A stretch of DNA of 5,371 nucleotides. Source: an uncultured Prevotellaceae bacterium (GTDB taxonomy: Bacteria > Bacteroidota > Bacteroidia > Bacteroidales > Bacteroidaceae). Shown in pieces: positions 1 to 4,935 of this stretch. The notes under the pieces are model-generated. The model was not told the DNA's origin. It searched no databases and saw only the letters and a program-made list of their open reading frames with translations. Both the position numbers and the translations under genes were made by a program. The stretch lies in assembly GCA_946187025.1 (NCBI GenBank), contig CAMHPM010000135.1, positions 1 to 5,371 on the forward strand. The letters are read 5' to 3'. The stretch's first letter is position 1. Each line of letters starts with the position of its first letter.

Positions 1-54
1 ACCCGCGACCCCCAGCTTGGAAGGCTAGTGCTCTATCAACTGAGCTACTTCCGC
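1..54 (-). tRNA. tRNA-Gly (anticodon TCC), 3' part beyond the window
   Basis: Only the first 54 bases of the tRNA are present. The acceptor 5' strand GCGGAAG, the D-stem GCTC/GAGC, and the anticodon stem CTAGC/GCTGG around loop CTTCCAA are clear, giving anticodon TCC (Gly). The sequence stops at the first base of the T-loop, so the T-arm 3' strand, acceptor 3' strand and discriminator are not visible. The D-loop reads AGTTGATA, with A where G19 is expected. It is the last tRNA seen in a same-strand cluster and lies 41 bases after tRNA-Tyr. Confidence 0.93.
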
Positions 55-95
55 GGCCTTATTGGCATCAGCAACGACTTGCTGACAAAACGAAG

Positions 96-178
96 TGGGC
101 ACAGATGGATTCGAACCACCGAAGGTGAAAACCAGCAGATTTACAGTCTGCCCCATTTGGCCACTCTGGAATATGCCC
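96..178 (-). tRNA. tRNA-Tyr (anticodon GTA)
   Basis: This is a complete class II tRNA of 83 bases. The acceptor stem GGGCATA pairs with TGTGCCC (one G-T wobble) and is followed by discriminator A. The anticodon stem GCAGA/TCTGC encloses CTGTAAA, giving anticodon GTA. It has the long variable arm expected of bacterial tRNA-Tyr and a canonical T-arm, GGTGG-TTCGAAT-CCATC. The CCA end is not encoded (the next bases are CTTC), so it must be added after transcription. It sits between tRNA-Arg (35-base spacer) and tRNA-Gly (41-base spacer). Confidence 0.96.
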
Positions 179-213
179 AACTTCTATCAAGACCTTTACG
201 GTCTCTTCGTATG

Positions 214-287
214 TGACTCGTATAGGATTCAAACCTATAACCTCTTGATCCGTAGTCAAGTGCTCTATTCAGTTGAGCTAACGAGCC
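214..287 (-). tRNA. tRNA-Arg (anticodon ACG)
   Basis: This is a complete 74-base class I tRNA. The acceptor stem GGCTCGT/ACGAGTC has one G-T wobble and the discriminator is A. The D-stem is GCTC/GAGC, the anticodon stem CTTGA/TCAAG encloses CTACGGA, and the T-stem is ATAGG/CCTAT. The anticodon is ACG; in bacteria A34 is normally converted to inosine by TadA to read CGN codons. The T-loop is TTTGAAT instead of TTCGAAT (U56), and the D-loop AACTGAATA has A19 instead of G19, so the elbow pair is A19-U56. A15 and U48 also form an A-U Levitt pair. CCA is not encoded. It lies 17 bases after tRNA-Val. Confidence 0.95.
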
Positions 288-304
288 ATTTCAGGAAATT
301 TAAG

Positions 305-379
305 TGGGCGCTGACGGATTCGAACCGCCGACCCTCTGCTTGTAAGGCAGATGCTCTGAACCAGCTGAGCTAAGCGCCC
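305..379 (-). tRNA. tRNA-Val (anticodon TAC)
   Basis: This is a complete 75-base class I tRNA. The acceptor stem GGGCGCT/AGCGCCC is perfect, with discriminator A. The D-loop AGCTGGTTCA carries the usual G18-G19. The anticodon stem TCTGC/GCAGA encloses CTTACAA, giving anticodon TAC. The T-arm GGCGG-TTCGAAT-CCGTC is canonical, with C56. CCA is not encoded. It is the first tRNA of the cluster and lies about 50 bases downstream of the predicted promoter. Confidence 0.96.
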
Positions 380-429
380 GTTGCTTTGATTTGTTGCCAC
401 TGCAACTTATCGTTTTCGCAAAGCGAGTG

Positions 430-460
430 CAAAGGTAGTACATTTTTTTGAATCTGCAAA
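430..460 (-). promoter_or_regulatory. Bacteroidetes-type promoter of the tRNA cluster
   Basis: On the minus strand, TTTG (457-460) is followed after exactly 19 bases by TACCTTTG (430-437). This fits the Bacteroidetes sigma consensus TTTG-N19-21-TAnnTTTG. It points toward tRNA-Val, leaving a leader of roughly 45 bases. The leader holds two small inverted repeats: TCGC-AAA-GCGA (416-426) and GTTGC/GCAAC around four bases (393-406). The start of transcription itself is not determined. Confidence 0.8.
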
Positions 461-470
461 ATCATTCGCA

Positions 471-490
471 ACTTTTTTTTCATTTTTTTT
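471..490 (-). promoter_or_regulatory. A-tracts upstream of the tRNA promoter (UP-element-like)
   Basis: Two runs of eight A on the minus strand (complement of T473-480 and T483-490) lie 10 to 30 bases upstream of the TTTG box. A-tracts in this position often strengthen stable-RNA promoters by contacting the RNA polymerase alpha subunit. The function here is inferred from position and composition. On the plus strand they are T-runs, but no plus-strand gene precedes them, so a terminator is not indicated. Confidence 0.4.
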
Positions 491-586
491 GAAATTTGTG
501 TGTTTGCGGTGATTTCGGCGTGTATTTTGCGGTGTTTTCGAGTCAAACGGATGATGTTTCTTCTCTTTTTGTCTCGCAGTGTTTCT

Positions 587-1324
587 TCACCTTATTCCGA
601 GTATCATTGCAAAGATGACGACAGCGGCATAGTTGAAAAAAATGACTGCAAGTAGCGAATACATGTCGCGTTTTTGGTAGCCTGTCGTGGTGTATTCGCT
701 GCTCATGCGGCGCGGTGTGTGCAGTCGTAACGACACCTTATTATATATATAATAGAAGAGGAGTCCGATGATGATACCCATGATGAAGCCTACGGTTATG
801 TCGCCCAGATAGTGTACGCCGAGGTATATGCGTGTGAATGTTGTGGTGAGCGACCACAGGATGAGTGTGATGGTGACTGGCCTGAACCTAAATAGGCGTG
901 AAAGGAACACAGCCATGCACATGGTGTTGCAGGCATGTCCAGAGAAGAAGCCGAAGCGTCCGCCGCGGTATCCGTTGAGTACATCGACCATATACATTAT
1001 CTCGGGATCTTGTGTGGGCCTCCATCGTGCCACGAGTGGTTTGACGAGTCCTGAGCACAGACGGTCGGCAACGAATATCATGAGTCCGATTGAGAGCAGG
1101 ATGAGCAGTGCCCCACGGTGGTCGTTGTTGCGGAAGAAGACGACGAGCAGCATTGCGATGACGAGTGTCCACGCAAAGGTGTTGGTTACACAGATGGCTA
1201 TGTTGTCCCAGAAGACTGATTCGCTGCCGTTGACTGTAAGTGTGAGTTGTTGATCGAAATGGTGCAGGCGGTCTATCCATTCGGACAGTTCGGATGTTGC
1301 CTGGGCTGTCATGAGGTGTGTCAT
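587..1324 (-). CDS. PAP2-family membrane phosphatase (lipid phosphatase, LpxE/LpxF- or UppP-like)
   Basis: The product is a 245-residue integral membrane protein of the PAP2 (phosphatidic acid phosphatase type 2) superfamily. All three signature motifs are present: K95-x6-R102-P103, then F127-S128-G129-H130, then T164-R165-x5-H171-x3-D175. H171 is the expected nucleophile, H130 the acid/base, and K95, R102 and R165 the phosphate ligands. Phe replaces the usual Pro of PSGH and Thr the usual Ser of SR; all the catalytic residues are kept. Hydrophobic segments lie near 43-63, 72-90, 131-145, 149-163, 173-193 and 223-242, so about six helices with the active site toward the periplasm. The substrate is not readable: lipid A phosphates, undecaprenyl pyrophosphate or phosphatidylglycerol phosphate are all possible. 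The ATG is 9 bases after the batD-batE stop, so cotranscription is likely. A second in-frame ATG at codon 5 is an alternative start. No Shine-Dalgarno sequence is seen, as usual in Bacteroidetes. Confidence 0.88.
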   Translation of the reverse strand: MTHLMTAQATSELSEWIDRLHHFDQQLTLTVNGSESVFWDNIAICVTNTFAWTLVIAMLLVVFFRNNDHRGALLILLSIGLMIFVADRLCSGLVKPLVARWRPTQDPEIMYMVDVLNGYRGGRFGFFSGHACNTMCMAVFLSRLFRFRPVTITLILWSLTTTFTRIYLGVHYLGDITVGFIMGIIIGLLFYYIYNKVSLRLHTPRRMSSEYTTTGYQKRDMYSLLAVIFFNYAAVVIFAMILGIR

Positions 1325-1333
1325 AGGCTTGTA

Positions 1334-2128
1334 TCAGATTTCTTCGATTGTTTCAACCGGCACCCATCCCATCTTGCCTTCCTCGAGTTTCACTTCGCAC
1401 CACTGGGTCATGCTGTTGTCGATTATCTCCACTTTTGTACCTTCGTGCATCACGAAGAGGTCGGTGCTGGTGTCGCTTGGCGAGCTTTTTACGGTGACCG
1501 ACGAGGCCATGATGATGGCCTGCGGGTGGTTTACTCGTTGCAGGTGTTGTGACAGGGCGCAGAGGTTGGCCACGATGGTAATGAGCAGGCAGAGGATGGC
1601 TCCGTAGAGTGCTGTCTTGCGCACCGTGATATTTGTCATGAATGCAAATACTAGCAGCGCTGCAAGTGTCAGGACAAAGGCCACAAGTGCTACTATGAGC
1701 CATGTGTTGACGTACATCGCGTTGGTGAATGCCTTCCACCAGCTGATGAAGAACATCTCGGATGGTGGTGTCACCTTATCGGTTGTTTTTGCCCGTGCCA
1801 GGAGGAGGTTAGCTTTGATATCGGGGTCGGACGGGGCGAGTTGCAGTGCGCGTTCGTAGTAGAGCACGGCATGTGCGATGTCGCCTGTCTTGTAGTAGCA
1901 TCCTGCCAGGTTGTAGTATAGCTCGGGTGCCGAGCCTTCTGCCTCGATGATGTCGAGATAGGCCTGTGCTGCTTCGTGGTATTGTTCCTGGGCATACAGT
2001 TCGTCGGCTTGCTGCTTATCCGCTGTGTGTGTGCTGGCTGCCGTGGCTGTGGCGGCAACCATGGCAAGGATGATGGCAAGTGTTGCCTTCGGGGCTTTTG
2101 ATGCTGTGTGGCGTATGTTGCTTTCCAT
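1334..2128 (-). other. BatE-like portion of the fused gene, from internal Met codon
   Basis: This is the part of the fused gene corresponding to a stand-alone BatE, starting at an internal in-frame ATG (2126-2128) and giving 264 codons. From this Met the protein would have a basic start (Arg, Lys, Lys), a hydrophobic core, an Ala-rich AxA-type site, TPRs, two helices and the SH3 domain. That is a complete BatE architecture including its export signal. It is not known whether ribosomes start here as well. The boundary is approximate, because the final residues of BatD probably extend a few codons past this ATG. Confidence 0.55.
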
Positions 2129-3955
2129 GCGGCTTATCACATCGACTGCACTGTTATATACTGTCTCCATGTTTTCGTTAGGGTTTCCAGGTGCATAGCG
2201 TGCATATTCACACTGGTTGAGTGTCTGTATGAATTGTTCGGTGAGCGACTGGTCAACTTGTTTCTGTGCGAGTTCGGCGCTTATGTTTTCCTTGTTGAGG
2301 TGTGCCTGTGCTATATTGAGTTTGTCGCCTATGTATCCCCACAATGCTCTCATCACCTCGTCGTAGAATTCGTTCTGGTTGTGCTGGCTGAGGTATTTTG
2401 CGGCGGCTTTGAGTCGGCGTTTGGCCACTTTGTTGGCTTTCTTGCCGCGTGCCTTGGCTATGTTTGCATTGTCTTTGATGTGTTTGTGGCCTACTGCCAG
2501 TATGACGAAGAAGATGATGAGTGGCAGGAGATAGAGCAGCCAGTATTTCCACGAGGTGAGCATGTTGTCCGAGTTGTTGCGCGGGGTTGCGTGGCCGGTC
2601 TTGATGTAGCGTATGTCCTGATTCAGTTCTTTTACGTCTTGCTGCATGTTTGTATAGTCGGAAACCGACGAGCCCGAGCCGCCTGCACCTTTGCCCACAC
2701 GGATGGTGAATGGTTCCGATGTGAGTGTCTTGTAGGTTTGTGATGCTGTGTCGAAATATACGAAGCGTGCGGCAGGTATGGTGTAGGTTCCGCCGTGGCG
2801 CGGTACGGCCAGGTATTCGAATTCCCTGGTGCCTGAGAGCCCGGCACGTGTGAGCGAGAAGTTGTCGTTCACTTTTGCGTCGTAGGTCTCGAAGTCTTTA
2901 GGGAATGCAATCTCGGGTGCTGAGATGAGTTTCATGTTTCCCACGCCCTTGATATTCAGCTTGAGTGTGAGTGCATCGTTTGCCTTAAGGCTGTCGGTGC
3001 TGACCGATGATGTCATGGTGAACTGTCCCACGGCTCCAGAGAAGTCGGCAGGCTTGTCGGGCAGCGGACTCACGTGGATGGTGAGTTGCGGTGTTGAGAT
3101 TTTCTTTTTCACCTCTACCAGTCCGCCTGTGCCGTTGAAGAAGGCTTCGATGGGGTCCATGGCCCTGTTCTGTTGCACCACCACTCCCTCGTAGGTGACG
3201 GCCGGTATGACGAGGTCGCCCGATTTCTGCGGGAAGAGCACATACTGGCTCCACACCACGGTGTGGTATATGCGTCCGTTGTAGTTTTCGGTGGTGAATT
3301 CCTTGTTTCGCGGCAGTTCGATTTCCTGTATTTGGAATCCATCGAGCGATGGCAGCTTGCCGTCAAGCTGAGTGAGGTTGACCAGTGTATATACCTTGAA
3401 TGTGACGAGTATTGCCTCTTGTTCATACACGCGTGTGCGGCTGGCGGTGGCAGTCATGAAGAGGTCGGATGCCGATATCGACGTGCTGTTTGGGGGCGAT
3501 GGTGTGGCGCGTTGCTGACGCTGGGAGCCGCCCTGCTGCTGGCTCTGGCGGTTTCCGCTGGCTGCCACCACTTGTATCTTGACCGACTGCGACTTATAGG
3601 TATCGCCATTGGCCACTATCGATGCCGGCGGAATGGTGAAGGTTCCGGTCTTCTGGGCCATGAGGGTGAATGTATAGGTATAGGAACTGCTCTGCGACAT
3701 CTTGCCATTGATGATTTGCATACTGGTCTGGCTCGATGTACTCGGTCCGTAGATGACGTCGAATCCGGTGAACTGCGGATAACTGAAGTTCGACACATTC
3801 TGAGTGTTTACGCTGTATTGCACCCTGAAACGCTCGCCCACCTCTACTACCGATGGTGCCGAAGCGTTGAAACTGACACTCTGTGCCAACGTGCAAAGCG
3901 TCGTCATCAACATTGCGACACTTACGTATAGTCTTTTTCCACTAAGTCTTATCAT
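1334..3955 (-). CDS. BatD-BatE fusion protein (aerotolerance operon; BatD domains, then TPR and SH3 domains of BatE)
   Basis: One uninterrupted frame of 873 codons covers two proteins that are separate in the classical bat operon. The BatD part (about 1-617) has a signal peptide (1-25) and beta-rich periplasmic domains. These include a Gln/Ser/Pro-rich linker (about 133-159) and a Gly/Ser linker near 424-431. A transmembrane helix (about 472-490) follows, then a basic, helical cytoplasmic tail that ends in the CEYARYAPG region. The BatE part starts near Met610 or shortly after. It has a hydrophobic segment (624-641) resembling a former signal peptide, two TPR motifs (about 648-715), two transmembrane helices (752-773 and 781-801), and a C-terminal bacterial SH3-like domain with WCEVKL and GWV. 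Bat proteins are envelope proteins tied to aerotolerance; the molecular role is unsettled. I chose ATG at 3955; an in-frame TTG at 3964 would add three residues. batC lies upstream across a hairpin-bearing gap, and a PAP2 gene follows 9 bases after the stop. Confidence 0.88.
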   Translation of the reverse strand: MIRLSGKRLYVSVAMLMTTLCTLAQSVSFNASAPSVVEVGERFRVQYSVNTQNVSNFSYPQFTGFDVIYGPSTSSQTSMQIINGKMSQSSSYTYTFTLMAQKTGTFTIPPASIVANGDTYKSQSVKIQVVAASGNRQSQQQGGSQRQQRATPSPPNSTSISASDLFMTATASRTRVYEQEAILVTFKVYTLVNLTQLDGKLPSLDGFQIQEIELPRNKEFTTENYNGRIYHTVVWSQYVLFPQKSGDLVIPAVTYEGVVVQQNRAMDPIEAFFNGTGGLVEVKKKISTPQLTIHVSPLPDKPADFSGAVGQFTMTSSVSTDSLKANDALTLKLNIKGVGNMKLISAPEIAFPKDFETYDAKVNDNFSLTRAGLSGTREFEYLAVPRHGGTYTIPAARFVYFDTASQTYKTLTSEPFTIRVGKGAGGSGSSVSDYTNMQQDVKELNQDIRYIKTGHATPRNNSDNMLTSWKYWLLYLLPLIIFFVILAVGHKHIKDNANIAKARGKKANKVAKRRLKAAAKYLSQHNQNEFYDEVMRALWGYIGDKLNIAQAHLNKENISAELAQKQVDQSLTEQFIQTLNQCEYARYAPGNPNENMETVYNSAVDVISRMESNIRHTASKAPKATLAIILAMVAATATAASTHTADKQQADELYAQEQYHEAAQAYLDIIEAEGSAPELYYNLAGCYYKTGDIAHAVLYYERALQLAPSDPDIKANLLLARAKTTDKVTPPSEMFFISWWKAFTNAMYVNTWLIVALVAFVLTLAALLVFAFMTNITVRKTALYGAILCLLITIVANLCALSQHLQRVNHPQAIIMASSVTVKSSPSDTSTDLFVMHEGTKVEIIDNSMTQWCEVKLEEGKMGWVPVETIEEI
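2033..2086 (-). other. Internal signal-peptide-like / transmembrane segment at the BatD-BatE junction
   Basis: These 18 codons (about residues 624-641) encode a hydrophobic Ala/Leu/Ile-rich stretch preceded by Lys-Ala-Pro-Lys and ending in Ala-Thr-Ala-Ala-Ser. This is the layout of a signal peptide with signal peptidase I sites. In the fusion it would span the membrane from inside to outside. That fits the topology: the BatD tail before it is cytoplasmic and the TPR domain after it is expected in the periplasm. It may be cleaved or may remain as a membrane anchor. Confidence 0.6.
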
Positions 3956-4011
3956 TGCTGTCAAGCTGTTTGGTTTCTGCTTTTATGTTATGAATGGGTA
4001 TGTTTGTCGGA

Positions 4012-4045
4012 GAGTGCGCACTCGCGGCCTCGTGAGTGCGGACTC
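4012..4045 (-). promoter_or_regulatory. Strong hairpin in the batC-batD intergenic gap
   Basis: GAGTGCGCACTC (4012-4023) can pair with GAGTGCGGACTC (4034-4045) over 11 of 12 positions, with a single mismatch (4016/4041) and a 10-base loop. The minus-strand transcript would carry this GC-rich stem 59 bases after the batC stop and 56 bases before the preferred batD ATG. No U-run follows it, so it does not look like an intrinsic terminator. An RNA-processing, mRNA-stabilising or attenuation role is possible. The left arm is itself a perfect 12-bp palindrome, and the two arms are near-identical direct repeats 22 bp apart, so a protein-binding site is the alternative. Confidence 0.6.
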
Positions 4046-4064
4046 ATTTTTGCGAGCTCTGCCG

Positions 4065-4084
4065 CCGGCCTGCAGTCTCCGGCC
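4065..4084 (-). repeat. Short CCGGCC direct repeat after batC
   Basis: Two copies of CCGGCC (4065-4070 and 4079-4084) flank eight bases just downstream of the batC stop codon. They could form only a weak 4-bp stem through GGCC. No function is evident. Together with the hairpin at 4012-4045 they make this 123-bp gap unusually GC-rich and structured for Bacteroidetes intergenic DNA. Confidence 0.4.
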
Positions 4085-4087
4085 TTT

Positions 4088-4930
4088 TCACCAGTCTTTC
4101 TCCAGTCCTCGGCGGTGTGCCTTCTCGGCTTTTTGCACTTTTCGTTGCACACCCTTCTCGTCTTGCTGGGCCGAGTTGAGCAGCTGCTCGGCAGTGCGGT
4201 CGTCCATCTGGCCGTCGCGCTTGTCGGCCTGCTGCTGTTGCTGCTGTTGTTGCTGCTGGTCCTGCTTCTGCTGTTGTTGCTGATCCTGGTTCTGCTGGTC
4301 TTGCTTGTCTTTCTGATCCTGCTGCTTGTCCTGATCCTGCTGTTGCTGGTCTTTGTCCTGCTGCTTGTCCTGGTCTTTGTTCTGGTCTTTCTGCTGATCC
4401 TGGTTTTGTTGGTCCTGGTTCTGCTGCTGTTGCTGGTCCTGGTTCTGCTGGTTCTTTTTCAGCATATACTGGGCCATGGCAAGGTTGTAGCGCGTTTCAT
4501 CGTCTTTCGGATTGCAGCGCAAGGCACTCTTGTAGCATTCCACAGCCTGCGCAAATGCTTTCATTGCGTCGGGGCTGTTGGCTTTCATCATCTGACGACC
4601 GTTCAGGTAGCTCAGGTTGCCCATGTTGTGATACACCCAGGCTTTCTTTTCCTGAGTTTCTGCAGTGAGGCCCAATGCCTTACGATAAGAGTCGAATGCC
4701 AGCGAGTCGTTTTGCTGGAATGTGAGCGCACCGCCAAGGTTATAGTAGGCCTCGAGCGATTCGTTCTTGTCGAGAGCCTTGCGGTAGTAGGTCTCGGCCT
4801 GACTGAAATCGCGGTCGCGGAAATACTTGTTGCCCATGCGTATGCAGTCGCGGTCGCTGTCCTGGCCAAATGCGGCCACCGACACAGCGGCCAGCACTGC
4901 AATTGTGATATATCTTGTGACTTTCATCAT
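4088..4930 (-). CDS. batC: BatC, secreted TPR protein with Gln/Asp-rich low-complexity tail
   Basis: The product has 280 residues. It begins with a signal peptide (about 1-22: Lys/Arg start, hydrophobic core, Ala-Ala-Phe-Gly), so it should act in the periplasm or at the membrane surface. TPR-type helical repeats run from about 28 to 158, with recognisable cores at 34-55 (YFRDRDFSQAETYYRKAL), 63-86 and 98-158; they suggest a protein-interaction scaffold. Residues 160-234 consist only of Gln, Asp, Lys and Asn. A charged helical tail (about 235-280) ends in Leu-Glu-Lys-Asp-Trp, an ending I recognise from BatC proteins. It lies 5 bases after batB and is followed by the BatD-BatE gene, which supports the batC assignment. 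Start: ATG at 4930; the adjacent ATG at 4927 is equally possible. No Shine-Dalgarno sequence is seen. Confidence 0.9.
   Translation of the reverse strand: MMKVTRYITIAVLAAVSVAAFGQDSDRDCIRMGNKYFRDRDFSQAETYYRKALDKNESLEAYYNLGGALTFQQNDSLAFDSYRKALGLTAETQEKKAWVYHNMGNLSYLNGRQMMKANSPDAMKAFAQAVECYKSALRCNPKDDETRYNLAMAQYMLKKNQQNQDQQQQQNQDQQNQDQQKDQNKDQDKQQDKDQQQQDQDKQQDQKDKQDQQNQDQQQQQKQDQQQQQQQQQQADKRDGQMDDRTAEQLLNSAQQDEKGVQRKVQKAEKAHRRGLEKDW
4229..4453 (-). repeat. Gln/Asp/Lys/Asn-only low-complexity coding tract in batC
   Basis: These 75 consecutive codons of batC (residues 160-234) use only four amino acids: 46 Gln, 15 Asp, 8 Lys and 6 Asn by my count. The longest uninterrupted Gln run is 10, at the end (residues 225-234). 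Gln is encoded by mixed CAG and CAA codons, so the DNA is an imperfect triplet repeat (CTG/TTG on the plus strand). Such tracts tend to change length by slippage and to vary between strains. Expected to be disordered or coiled-coil-like. Confidence 0.9.
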
Positions 4931-4935
4931 TACTA

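Noticed and set aside
95..373. A 92-codon plus-strand frame across the tRNA cluster
   Set aside because: It runs through three complete tRNA genes on the opposite strand. Its sequence is the fixed antisense of tRNA T-arms and anticodon arms, which often stays open by chance.
2129..2143. Adjacent TGA and TAA (2134-2139) just before the internal ATG, in the +1 frame, hinting that BatD ends here and BatE starts at 2128
   Set aside because: The in-frame residues on both sides (Ala-Val-Asp-Val-Ile-Ser-Arg-Met-Glu) look like the normal C-terminus of BatD as I remember it. The out-of-frame stops are therefore probably chance. Reads over this spot would still be worth checking.
3173..3931. A 252-codon open frame on the plus strand, and another at 2108-2743, both antisense to batD-batE
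   Set aside because: Both lie wholly within the well-supported fusion gene on the opposite strand. Their products show no recognisable domain and have odd composition (runs of His, Cys and Val). They are mirror frames of a GC-rich coding sequence.
3956..3964. TTG at 3964 as the start codon of batD-batE
   Set aside because: An ATG lies three codons downstream (3955) and gives a good signal peptide directly. TTG starts are rare, and no other signal favours it.
3988..4047. A 19-codon minus-strand frame in the batC-batD gap that starts at the edge of the hairpin
   Set aside because: It is very short and has no initiation signal. Its composition follows from the hairpin repeats. A leader peptide cannot be excluded but is not supported.
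3804..4283. Plus-strand frame ending in a poly-Cys stretch
   Set aside because: The Cys run is simply the antisense reading of the Gln-rich CAG/CAA tract of batC. It is not a metal-binding or Cys-rich peptide gene.
4229..4453. Possible CRISPR-like or tandem-repeat array
   Set aside because: There is no constant repeat length and no unique spacers. The periodicity is codon-level (Gln/Asp) inside the batC frame.
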